Positions 1 to 6,161 of a stretch of 23,538 nt of DNA are shown piece after piece; position 1 is the first letter of the stretch, and each line of letters opens with the position of its first letter. The notes below the pieces were generated by a model. The model was given only the letters and a program-made list of their open reading frames with translations. It ran no database searches and was not told the DNA's origin. Origin of the DNA: an uncultured Collinsella sp. (lineage in GTDB: Bacteria; Actinomycetota; Coriobacteriia; Coriobacteriales; Coriobacteriaceae); NCBI GenBank assembly GCA_900551015.1, contig URUI01000029.1, forward strand, positions 1-23,538. Direction: 5' to 3'. The position numbers and the translations under genes were made by a program.

Positions 1-139
1 GAATCGTGCGCGCCGCGTCGAGCGCGCCCGACGTGGCACCGCGCCCGGCATTGCCGAGCGAACACATCGCCTGCGTCACGGCATCGATGACCGTCTGCGG
101 CTTGTGCATGGTCGTCGCCGCGTTATCCAGGTAGATCAT
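1..139 (-). CDS. Class V aminotransferase, cysteine desulfurase family (N-terminal part, cut by window edge)
   Basis: Only the first 46 codons are present; the gene runs off the left edge. The translation begins MIYLDNAATTMHKPQTVIDA and continues with a Gly-Asn-Ala-Gly-Arg-Gly stretch. This is the typical start of PLP-dependent class V aminotransferases of the cysteine desulfurase (SufS/NifS-like) family, where the YLDNAATT segment forms part of the active site. Such enzymes release sulfur (or selenium from selenocysteine) as an enzyme-bound persulfide or perselenide. The ATG overlaps the TGA of the upstream DUF3343 gene (ATGA), so the two are translationally coupled. The neighbouring yedF and selD suggest a role in supplying sulfur or selenium for selenium metabolism or Fe-S assembly. 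The catalytic Lys and Cys lie outside the window and cannot be checked. Confidence 0.88.
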   Translation of the reverse strand, partial: MIYLDNAATTMHKPQTVIDAVTQAMCSLGNAGRGATSGALDAARTI

Positions 140-387
140 CGCACGACCTCCCACATATCGATCACGGTATAGCCCTCGGCGGGAATACCCGCCGCGGCAA
201 GCTCGCCGCGCAGCAAGTCCTCATCCGAAGGCAGCGCCTTCCACGCCAGACCGCAGCCGGCAGCGACCTCCCCGGGCACGGGAATCGTTCGCCCGGGAAG
301 GCCGCGCTCGATGCACAGAGACTCGCAACCCATGGCGGCCGCCGTGGTGGGAAACGTGATGACAAGCGCCGGGCGCTTCTCCCTCAT
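136..387 (-). CDS. DUF3343 family protein, putative Se/S carrier-like
   Basis: This is a small protein of 83 residues. It has an N-terminal beta-strand/loop segment with Cys residues (MGCESLC) and a second conserved-looking Pro...AGCGLAW segment, the pattern of the DUF3343 family (Pfam calls it putative Se/S carrier protein-like). Family function is not biochemically settled; it is repeatedly found beside cysteine desulfurases, selD and yedF. I chose the ATG at 387 because GGAG sits five bases upstream. An in-frame TTG at 402 would add five residues but lies before that ribosome-binding site. It starts 19 bases after yedF and its stop overlaps the ATG of the desulfurase. A carrier between desulfurase and acceptor is an inference from context. 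Confidence 0.85.
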   Translation of the reverse strand: MREKRPALVITFPTTAAAMGCESLCIERGLPGRTIPVPGEVAAGCGLAWKALPSDEDLLRGELAAAGIPAEGYTVIDMWEVVR

Positions 388-406
388 GGCAACTCCAACC
401 AATACG

Positions 407-1033
407 CTACGGGCGCACGACGCGCACGGCCTGCTCCATCTTCTCCACGATCACATACATGTTCGTGACCTCGCCCACGGCAAGCTGGTCCTTAATGCCA
501 TAGTGGTCGAGGCAGGTGCCACAGGTGAGGATTTCGACGCCCTGCTCAGCCAGCCCCTTCAGGTCGTCGAGCACCGGAGAGCCCTCGACGGTGAGCTTGG
601 CGCCGCCGTTGTAGAACAGCATGGTCGCGGGTAGCTCCTCCTGTTGCGTCACGGCAAAGATGAAGGCCTTCATGAGCTTGTGGCCCAGCTCGTCGTCGCC
701 GCGGCCCATGCAGTCGGTGTAGACGGAAATGACGAGCTTGCCCTTGCTGGCGCTGGCGTCGCAGAAAGCGGCACCGTCCTGCTCGGGATCCGCAACGGCC
801 ACGGCACCGGCGGTCGTGACGGTCACGTGCCACTCGGCGTCCGAAATCTTCTCGACCGAGGCCGCGCAGCCCTTCTCCTGCGCCATCTTGGAGATGTTCT
901 TGACGGCGGTCTCGTTGTCGACCGAGGTCACCACGGCACCCTCGCCGTCAAGCTGTTTGAGTGCCTTAAGCGTCTTGACGACGGGCAGCGGGCAGGCATC
1001 GCCCATGGCATTGACTTCAATCTTGGTGGACAT
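407..1033 (-). CDS. yedF: YedF family selenium-metabolism protein (TusA-like plus DsrE-like domains)
   Basis: The protein has 208 residues. Residues 1-75 form a TusA/SirA-like domain with the CPxP motif (CPLPVV, Cys14). After a linker, residues about 98-208 form a DsrE-like domain with a CGTC motif at 171-174. This two-domain layout matches the selenium metabolism protein YedF family, usually found in genomes that use selenium; its exact reaction is not established. The ATG at 1033 is preceded by AAAGGAAT. The open frame extends about 417 bases further upstream, but that part is antisense-frame sequence over selD and has no ribosome-binding site. It lies 61 bases after selD and 19 bases before DUF3343. 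TusA-like CPxP cysteines carry persulfides in known homologues, so sulfur or selenium relay is likely. Confidence 0.9.
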   Translation of the reverse strand: MSTKIEVNAMGDACPLPVVKTLKALKQLDGEGAVVTSVDNETAVKNISKMAQEKGCAASVEKISDAEWHVTVTTAGAVAVADPEQDGAAFCDASASKGKLVISVYTDCMGRGDDELGHKLMKAFIFAVTQQEELPATMLFYNGGAKLTVEGSPVLDDLKGLAEQGVEILTCGTCLDHYGIKDQLAVGEVTNMYVIVEKMEQAVRVVRP

Positions 1034-1053
1034 AACAAATTCCTTTCGAAAGA

Positions 1054-1071
1054 GCCGTTCTAGAGAACGGC
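1054..1071 (-). other. Intercistronic hairpin between selD and yedF
   Basis: A perfect 7-bp stem, GCCGTTC / GAACGGC, closes a 4-base loop. On the transcribed minus strand it is followed by TCTTTCG and then the yedF ribosome-binding site. The run of T is too short for a confident Rho-independent terminator. It may adjust the selD to yedF transcript ratio or stabilise the message; that is inference. Confidence 0.5.
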
Positions 1072-1094
1072 AAACAGTTACATAAACGTGCGGG

Positions 1095-2144
1095 CTAGCG
1101 AACAACGCGGACGGCAGGACCGCCCGGCTCCGCCTCGCACACGCGCCCGACAACGGCCGCGATGCGCCCCTCGGCATGCAGGCGACGCGCAAGCTCATCC
1201 ACATCGGCAGCAGGCGCCGCGATGAGCAAACCACCCGAGGTCTGCGGATCGTACAGCGCATCCAACATGCCCGGCTCCAGGTCCTCGTCGGCAGCCACGC
1301 GCGGGCCAAAGAAGTCCTGGTTGCGATAGGAGCCAGCGGGGATAATGCCCAGACGCGCCATGTCGAGCACCTGGTCAAAGAGCGGCACCGCCCCCGACGC
1401 AAGCTCAATCTGCACGCCCGAGCCCTCGGCCATCTCGCACGCATGCCCAATCAGGCCAAAGCCCGTAATGTCGGTGCAGCCGTGAAGTTCGAGCCCCTCG
1501 GCCAAACGGATCGGGGCCTCGTTGAGGGTGCGCATAGAATCAAACATCCGGCTGGCCTCGTCCTGCTCGATGAGCTCGCCCTTAATGGCCGTGGTGATAA
1601 TGCCCGAGCCGATCGCCTTGGTCAGCAGTAGGACATCGCCCACGCGCGCACCGCTGTTGGCGAGCATGCGGTCGAGTGGCACAAAACCGCTCACGGACAG
1701 GCCGTACTTGGGCTCGTCGTCGTTGATGGTGTGGCCGCCCGCGATGGTGCAGCCAGCCTCGACGCACTTGTCGGCGCCACCCGCCAAAATCTGCCCGGCA
1801 ACCTCAACGCCCAGGCAACTGGGTATGCACAGCAGGTTCATAGCATGACTCGGTCGTCCACCCATGGCGTATATGTCCGACAGCGAGTTTGCCGCCGCGA
1901 TCTGGCCAAACAGGAACGGGTCGTCGACCATCGGCGGGAAGAAGTCGATGGACTGCACGAGGCCCAGGTTATCGCCGACGCGGAAGACGCTCGCATCGTC
2001 GGAGGTATCGAACCCCACGAGCAGGTTGTCGTTATGCACATTGGGTAAGTCGCCCAAGACCTGGGCGAGGGCTCCAGGAGCCAACTTAGCGGCTCAACCG
2101 CTCGCGGCAGTCATAGACGTGAGCTTAATCTGATCGTCAGCCAT
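1095..2144 (-). CDS. selD: Selenide, water dikinase SelD, with in-frame UGA (selenocysteine) at codon 17
   Basis: SelD makes selenophosphate from selenide and ATP, the selenium donor for Sec-tRNA, selenouridine and selenium cofactors. A plain open frame starts only at a TTG at 2084 and lacks the catalytic N-terminus. Reading upstream in the same frame through one TGA (2094-2096) reaches an ATG at 2144 with AGGAGG five bases ahead. The N-terminus then reads MADDQIKLTSMTAASG-U-AAK, matching the SelD pattern in which residue 17 is catalytic Cys or Sec and residue 20 a conserved Lys (Cys17/Lys20 in E. coli). Further SelD landmarks follow: the FDTSDDASVF and DFFPPMVDDPF segments, SDIYAMGG, AGGHTI, DITGFGLIGH and DPQTSGGLL. 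Length is 349 residues, normal for the family. It follows the activator gene by 70 bases and precedes yedF. Confidence 0.93.
2070..2096 (-). promoter_or_regulatory. Candidate bacterial SECIS in selD
   Basis: Immediately after the in-frame UGA (2094-2096), an 11-base spacer leads to a GGCTC / GAGCC stem closing a CTG loop (2082-2070). Bacterial SECIS hairpins lie inside the coding region just downstream of the Sec UGA, with the apical loop roughly 15-25 nt away. This fits the position. A competing pairing of GAGCC right after the UGA with GGCTC is possible. The structure is hand-drawn and not folded. Confidence 0.5.
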
Positions 2145-2214
2145 CGATACCTCCTCTCGCCGGTCAATCATTTCCTACCAGTATACGCATGAATGCAGGC
2201 CCACGGCCGATGCA

Positions 2215-2979
2215 TTAATCGAGCGCCTGTGCGCGAATCGCCGCGCCGATGGCACCGGCAAAGCGGGCCTGGGGCGAGGTGGTCACCGGCGACCCCAGCA
2301 GCTCGCCCAACCGCTCCACAACGTAGGCGTTCTCGCACAGACCACCGGTCAGATAGTACGGGGCGCCCACCGCCTGCCCGGCCATAGTGGCCACGCGCGA
2401 CACGACACTCTCGATCACGCCACGCGCAATGTTCTCGCGCGGCTCACCGCGACCGATCAGGCTGATAACCTCGCTTTCAGCAAACACTGTACACATGCTG
2501 CTGATCTTGGTGGGTTCGCCGGAACGCGCCAGGTCGGCCATCTGCTGCTGGGAAATACCTAGGCGGTCGGCCATGATCTCCAAAAAGCGCCCCGTGCCGG
2601 CAGCGCACTTGTCGTTCATGGCGAACTTGGCCACGCGGCCACTTTTAAGCTGAATGACCTTGGTATCCTGGCCGCCCACGTCAATCACCGTGCCGTGATC
2701 GCCAAACAGGCGCACGGCACCGGTGCCGTGGCAGGTGATCTCGGTCACGACCTTGTGCGCATAGGGCACGGCAACACGACCGTAGCCGGTCGCGATCACG
2801 CGCACGTCGTCGTCAGCCACGTCATAGCCAGCCGCTGCCAGTGCCTCGCGCAGCCGCTCGGAAGCATCGACCGAGGAGAACCCGGTTGGCTGCACGCACG
2901 TCCACGCCACCGAACCCTCTCCATCGACCACAGCGGCCTTAGCCGCCGTAGACCCGATATCGATCCCGATCCCTATCAT
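2215..2979 (-). CDS. 2-hydroxyacyl-CoA dehydratase activator (HgdC/YjiL-like ATPase)
   Basis: The 254-residue protein belongs to the ASKHA-fold activators that use ATP hydrolysis to push a low-potential electron into 2-hydroxyacyl-CoA dehydratases, benzoyl-CoA reductases or double-cubane cluster proteins. Visible motifs are the N-terminal phosphate loop GIDIGSTAAK (5-14), VIDVGGQDTK (98-107), the Cys in NDKCAAGTGRF (Cys125) and the Cys in SSMCTVFAESEV (Cys163). In the family, the two Cys from each subunit hold a [4Fe-4S] cluster between two monomers. A C-terminal GGLCEN segment completes the nucleotide fold. The ATG is preceded by GGGAGAGG. It lies downstream of both dehydratase-like genes and upstream of selD, so it is presumably the shared activator for both. 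The substrate of the system cannot be read from the sequence. Confidence 0.92.
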   Translation of the reverse strand: MIGIGIDIGSTAAKAAVVDGEGSVAWTCVQPTGFSSVDASERLREALAAAGYDVADDDVRVIATGYGRVAVPYAHKVVTEITCHGTGAVRLFGDHGTVIDVGGQDTKVIQLKSGRVAKFAMNDKCAAGTGRFLEIMADRLGISQQQMADLARSGEPTKISSMCTVFAESEVISLIGRGEPRENIARGVIESVVSRVATMAGQAVGAPYYLTGGLCENAYVVERLGELLGSPVTTSPQARFAGAIGAAIRAQALD

Positions 2980-3030
2980 GGCCCTCTCCCAATCTAAACA
3001 TCAAAGGTAGCGGCGCGTTCAGGCGCCTTA

Positions 3031-3140
3031 GCTCTAGGTTTCTCAGGTGCCGGAGGTTGCCCCGAAAGAGGAGCGCGGCGTACTTTGGTACGCAAGCGAC
3101 GGTTTGAGGGGCAAGATCCGGTGCCTGAGGAAGCTAGAGC
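3031..3140 (-). repeat. Structured element B (about 110 nt hairpin) overlapping the stop of the downstream dehydratase-like gene
   Basis: Arms 3031-3063 and 3108-3140 pair over 33 positions with only a few mismatches. They enclose conserved internal-loop sequence and a small central hairpin (GCGTAC / GTACGC around CAAA on the minus strand). The outer arm includes the TAG stop of the gene that ends at 3134. An 84-base core (3044-3127) aligns without gaps to element A (4340-4423). I count 73 identities, and six of the 11 differences make three compensatory base-pair changes. The shared loop bases also occur in element C (22815-22912). Function is unknown: a 3'-end or intercistronic RNA motif, or a mobile palindrome. 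Confidence 0.75.
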
Positions 3141-4297
3141 GTCTCGATAAAGGCGGCGATGCGCGTCTCGATTTGGCCCATGTCGCCGTTGCTGTAGTCG
3201 GTCTCAATCTTCATGTACGGAATGCCCGCACCCTCGACAGCTTCCTGCATGCGTGCGCTCTCCACGTTAAAGGTATGGCACGCCTGGAGCACGCTCTCCA
3301 CTACGCCATCGACGTGATACTTCTCGCACATGGCCAGCGTGTTTTCCATACGACCATCGTTGGGCGTCATGACCGAGCAGTTGATGTCCAGGTAGCGGTC
3401 GGCGATGGCACGCAGGATGTCGGGAGCCTCCGGATCGATCATCATGGCCGCCGTGCGCTCGCCCGAGCAATCGTCCATGCACACGACCACGCCGCCGTTG
3501 GACTCGATGGTGCGACCGATCTTGTTAATCACGCCGCCCACAGGGCAGCCGGTGATCAGGATGCGCTTGGCATCCGCCGCAACCGGGCGCTCGCCCGCGT
3601 CGTAGGCCTCGCGCAGCTTGGCGACCTTTTGCTCCAGCTGCTCCGTATAGGCCTCAATATCAAAGCTGAACGTACCGGCAAACATCGTGCTCATCAGGTC
3701 GACGCCGCTCATGGCCGCCGGCTGGTTAGCCTGCAACGCAAACATCTCGAGCTGGGCCGCACGCAAGCGGTTGCGACGACGGACGGCGGCGCGCAGGTCG
3801 TCGTCGGTAATCGTGATGCCGTAGAAGTTCTCGAGCTCCTCCTTGAGCAGGCGGCACTCCTCGTACCAGCCCTCACGCTCATAAGCGCGATCGCGGCCCT
3901 GCGGAAGATGCAGAATGTGCGTGCGCTTGAGCTCGTTGAGCAGCTCGTACATCTTCTTCTTGCCGTCGCAGGTGGTCTCGCCGATGATCATGTCGCTAAA
4001 GTACGTAAACGGGCACTTTTGCGAGTAGGCAAAGCCGTACGTCGATTTGATGAGCGGACACAGATTTGCCGGCAGCACCTTCTCGGCCTCGGGAATCACC
4101 TCATCGGACGTACCGCACAAGGCCACACTTGCAGCGCCCGCGGCATCGATAATCTCGAGCGGCGTGTAGCTGCACAGAAAACCGATCAGGCGATTACCGG
4201 CCTGCTTGTAATCCTTGACGCGAATAAACGCCGCCTTGCGCTGCTCGTTGAACTCCTCAAACGTGCTGGGCAACGGCTGCTCAATATTTTCCGACAT
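3134..4297 (-). CDS. 2-hydroxyacyl-CoA dehydratase / double-cubane cluster family protein, paralogue 1
   Basis: The protein has 387 residues of the HgdB/BcrC/YjiM family. Conserved Cys occur at 42, 61, 80 (NLCPLIKS), 95 and 110 (ETTCDGKKK); the 15-residue spacing 80/95/110 is repeated exactly in the neighbouring paralogue. Further Cys are in TGCPVGG and CMDDCSGER. Family members bind an Fe-S cluster, reduced by an ATP-driven activator, and carry out difficult reductions or dehydrations. The ETTCDGKKK-type motif is closer to the stand-alone YjiM / double-cubane group than to two-subunit dehydratases; that assignment is from memory of the family. The ATG at 4297 has AGGAG just upstream. The frame stays open 30 codons further back, but that is element A read as codons. 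Its stop codon lies inside element B. Confidence 0.9.
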   Translation of the reverse strand: MSENIEQPLPSTFEEFNEQRKAAFIRVKDYKQAGNRLIGFLCSYTPLEIIDAAGAASVALCGTSDEVIPEAEKVLPANLCPLIKSTYGFAYSQKCPFTYFSDMIIGETTCDGKKKMYELLNELKRTHILHLPQGRDRAYEREGWYEECRLLKEELENFYGITITDDDLRAAVRRRNRLRAAQLEMFALQANQPAAMSGVDLMSTMFAGTFSFDIEAYTEQLEQKVAKLREAYDAGERPVAADAKRILITGCPVGGVINKIGRTIESNGGVVVCMDDCSGERTAAMMIDPEAPDILRAIADRYLDINCSVMTPNDGRMENTLAMCEKYHVDGVVESVLQACHTFNVESARMQEAVEGAGIPYMKIETDYSNGDMGQIETRIAAFIETL

Positions 4298-4330
4298 ATA
4301 ACTCCTAAACCTTCTAACCAACCAAGGAAG

Positions 4331-4432
4331 CGGCTTTCCCAGGTGCCCGAGGTTGCCGTGAAAGAGGCCCGCCGCGTACTTTCGCACGCAAGCGACGGTT
4401 TGAACGGCAAGATCGGGTGCCTGGAAAAGCCG
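4331..4432 (-). repeat. Structured element A (about 102 nt hairpin) between the two dehydratase-like genes
   Basis: Arms 4331-4359 and 4404-4432 pair over 29 positions, with a G-U wobble, a 2x2 CA/CA loop and a 2x2 UC/CC loop. On the minus strand a central stem GCGTGC / GTACGC is capped by GAAA, a GNRA tetraloop. It starts 15 bases after the stop of the gene ending at 4448 and ends about 34 bases before the next ATG. It is 87% identical to element B over an ungapped 84-base core, with compensatory changes in the stem (G-C for C-G, and GU/AC for CC/GG). It is also related to element C. Confidence 0.75.
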
Positions 4433-4447
4433 CCGGGACGGATAGCC

Positions 4448-5731
4448 CTAAATGGTTTCCAAGAAGGCCTCGATCCTGGTTTGCAGTTGGCCTGCATCCT
4501 CACCGGCGTAGTCGGTCGTGATGTGCATAAACGGAATGCCTGCCTCCTCGGCAGCCTTCTCCACGGCAAACGACTCCATCTCGTAGAGCGTGCAGAACTG
4601 CAGAGCCACGTCGACAATGCCGTCGGCATGCAGGCCCTTGGCCATCTGGACAATGTCCTTCATACGCTGGTCGTTGGGCGTAAAGACGGCGCAGTTGATC
4701 TTAAAGTAGCGCTCGGCGATAGCATCGAGCATCTCGTCAACCGTCTCACCGGACTCATCGACCAGGTCCTTGTAATAGCGCGAACCCGTGCAGGACTCCT
4801 CGCCCACCACAACGCCGCCGGCCTTCTCGATGAGGTTGAACAGCTTCCAGTTGGGCACAGCCATGGGCGTACCGGTGTACAGGATGCGCTTGGTCCCCTT
4901 GGGCGCCACGCCCTCGCCGGCCTCGACACGTTGCTCGCACTCAGCCGCCATATCGTTGATGGCTCCGGTCAGACGCGGCGTGTCGTCCATAAAGGCGGCC
5001 TGAACGGTCAGCAGGCTGTCGAGACCGCTGATGGGCGCTGGGTCGGCAGCGCGCGTGGCAGCGAGGCGCTGCAGGGCGCGGCGCTTCTCATTGACGGCGT
5101 GGATGGCGGCCTTCAGACGCTCGGGCGTAATCTTGACGCCACACTCTTCCTCGATCTTGGCGGCGAGCTTCTTGACCTCGGCCTTCCAGGTCACGAGCGT
5201 CGACTCGTCGTGCACGTTGGGAATATCCATGACGTACATGTTCTTTTGCGTGGCAAAGAACTCGTAGGCTTTCTTCTTGCCATCGCAGGTGTTCTCGCCC
5301 ACCACCAGGTCACTCGACTCGATGTAGGGGCAGACCTCGCCCAGCTTAAAGCCGGCAAAGCTCTTGATAAGCGGACAGGTGTTGCGCGGCAGGTGCTCCT
5401 CGACCTTGTCCGTTGCCCAATCGGCGCCCGAGCACAGGCCAACGGGAATGCCGTCACAGGCAAGCACGATCTCCTCGGGCACGTACACGCAGAACGAACC
5501 GACGATCTTGGTGGCCTCGCCGGCCTCCTTCTTGTCGAGCATCTCCTTAATACGGCCGCTGTGGATGTTGCTGGCCACAAAGTCCAGGTAGGACGTGGAC
5601 TTGGGGCGATTGTTCTGCGTCAAGAACATATCGCCGTACATCTGGCCCACGGCGCCCAGCAGCATGTCGTGGTCGGCAAGATTCATGCCGAGGCTCTCCC
5701 ACATCGGATGGAAATCAAATTCTTCAGCCAT
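4448..5731 (-). CDS. 2-hydroxyacyl-CoA dehydratase / double-cubane cluster family protein, paralogue 2
   Basis: The protein has 427 residues and is the first large gene of the minus-strand operon. Cys81, Cys100, Cys119 (NTCPLIKS), Cys134 (VCPYIESSD) and Cys149 (NTCDGKKKAYE) match the cysteine ladder of the adjacent paralogue at the same 15-residue spacing. It differs from that paralogue in an N-terminal extension of about 40 residues. It also has TGTPMAVPN where the other has TGCPVGG, so one Cys is missing; a CTGSR segment holds another. The ATG follows AGAGGGG. Such proteins work with an ATP-dependent activator, here encoded three genes downstream. Whether the two paralogues form a heterodimer, as in classical dehydratases, or two separate homodimers, as in double-cubane proteins, is not decidable here. 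Confidence 0.9.
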   Translation of the reverse strand: MAEEFDFHPMWESLGMNLADHDMLLGAVGQMYGDMFLTQNNRPKSTSYLDFVASNIHSGRIKEMLDKKEAGEATKIVGSFCVYVPEEIVLACDGIPVGLCSGADWATDKVEEHLPRNTCPLIKSFAGFKLGEVCPYIESSDLVVGENTCDGKKKAYEFFATQKNMYVMDIPNVHDESTLVTWKAEVKKLAAKIEEECGVKITPERLKAAIHAVNEKRRALQRLAATRAADPAPISGLDSLLTVQAAFMDDTPRLTGAINDMAAECEQRVEAGEGVAPKGTKRILYTGTPMAVPNWKLFNLIEKAGGVVVGEESCTGSRYYKDLVDESGETVDEMLDAIAERYFKINCAVFTPNDQRMKDIVQMAKGLHADGIVDVALQFCTLYEMESFAVEKAAEEAGIPFMHITTDYAGEDAGQLQTRIEAFLETI

Positions 5732-5890
5732 GACGGTTCCCCTCTCGAACCAAATATGAATAGCTACGGTATTGCTGCACGGTGGGTGGCGAAAACCCAG
5801 CCGCGCCTAAACCCGGAATTTTGGGGAACCTGCCTTGCGTTCGGTTATTTAGCTGTGTGTCGTCTCTCCCGGAGCCGTGAACATACCTGC

Positions 5891-5959
5891 TCATATGCGA
5901 CTCCGAGCCATATACAGGGCGCGCACGGCAACGCGGCGAATGTATGTCTTCTGCGGCAT
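5891..5959 (-). CDS. Possible 22-residue leader peptide upstream of the dehydratase operon
   Basis: A very good ribosome-binding site (AAAGGAGG, about eight bases before ATG) opens a short basic reading frame: MPQKTYIRR, then VAVRALYMARSRI, ending at TGA. It lies about 30 bases downstream of the best promoter in this region and about 160 bases before the first large gene. I do not recognise the peptide. The strong start signal in front of a tiny frame suggests a regulatory leader, a small protein, or the remnant of a degraded gene. The remaining 5' region down to 5732 has no further convincing gene. Reading through the TGA adds only 13 codons, so selenocysteine is unlikely. Confidence 0.4.
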   Translation of the reverse strand: MPQKTYIRRVAVRALYMARSRI

Positions 5960-5989
5960 GTGCGCACCCTCCTTTACAAGTTGAGGTCA

Positions 5990-6018
5990 ACTATATCAAC
6001 GGTCATCGACCATGCGAA
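5990..6018 (-). promoter_or_regulatory. Candidate sigma-70-type promoter of the dehydratase/selenium operon
   Basis: On the minus strand, TTCGCA (6018-6013) and TATAGT (5995-5990) are separated by 17 bases, matching the -35/-10 consensus at four and five of six positions. Transcription would start about 30 bases before the leader peptide ATG and serve the minus-strand genes down to the cysteine desulfurase. The predicted elements are covered by an inverted repeat. Confidence 0.5.
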
Positions 6019-6027
6019 CACCGTTGA
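5996..6027. promoter_or_regulatory. Inverted repeat over the promoter, candidate operator
   Basis: A perfect 8-base inverted repeat, TCAACGGT-N16-ACCGTTGA, spans exactly the -35 box and the spacer of the predicted promoter. Binding of a dimeric regulator here would block RNA polymerase. No regulator gene lies in the window, so the ligand is unknown. Confidence 0.5.
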
Positions 6028-6034
6028 CATTCGT

Positions 6035-6057
6035 ACGACAGCATCGTGTACTGTCGT
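6035..6057. promoter_or_regulatory. Second inverted repeat upstream of the promoter
   Basis: ACGACAG-N9-CTGTCGT is a perfect 7-base inverted repeat just upstream of the -35 region, so its place fits an activator site or a second operator. Its half-sites differ from those of the repeat at 5996-6027, suggesting a different protein or a transcript hairpin. Confidence 0.4.
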
Positions 6058-6161
6058 TTAATTAATGATTCTCTTAATTGATAAGAGTTTGTCATCCCTC
6101 ATTCGGCGACCGGCAAGACAAAGCCGCCGAGACTTATATCCCCCGACGGCATTGCCCGGCG

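Noticed and set aside
1034..1450. N-terminal extension of YedF by 139 codons
   Set aside because: It overlaps selD in another frame and has no ribosome-binding site, while the ATG at 1033 has one and starts the conserved domain.
2082..2144. selD as a pseudogene broken by a stop codon
   Set aside because: The stop is TGA at exactly the catalytic Cys/Sec position, with conserved sequence on both sides and a strong start signal upstream, so selenocysteine is the better reading.
4298..4387. N-terminal extension of dehydratase-like paralogue 1 by 30 codons
   Set aside because: The extension is element A translated. The ATG at 4297 has its own AGGAG site and begins the conserved part.
5849..5893. 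Selenocysteine read-through of the leader peptide TGA
   Set aside because: Read-through would add only 13 codons before TAA, with no recognisable motif or SECIS-like hairpin.
6024..6057. Plus-strand promoter with a perfect TTGACA at 6024
   Set aside because: No acceptable -10 at 16-18 bases and no plus-strand gene downstream. The sequence is part of the inverted repeats of the minus-strand promoter region.
3047..6061. A 1004-codon open frame on the plus strand
   Set aside because: It lies antisense to two well-supported dehydratase-like genes and crosses elements A and B. Its residues are His/Leu/Arg-rich in the way a mirror frame of GC-rich coding sequence is, and no domain is recognisable.
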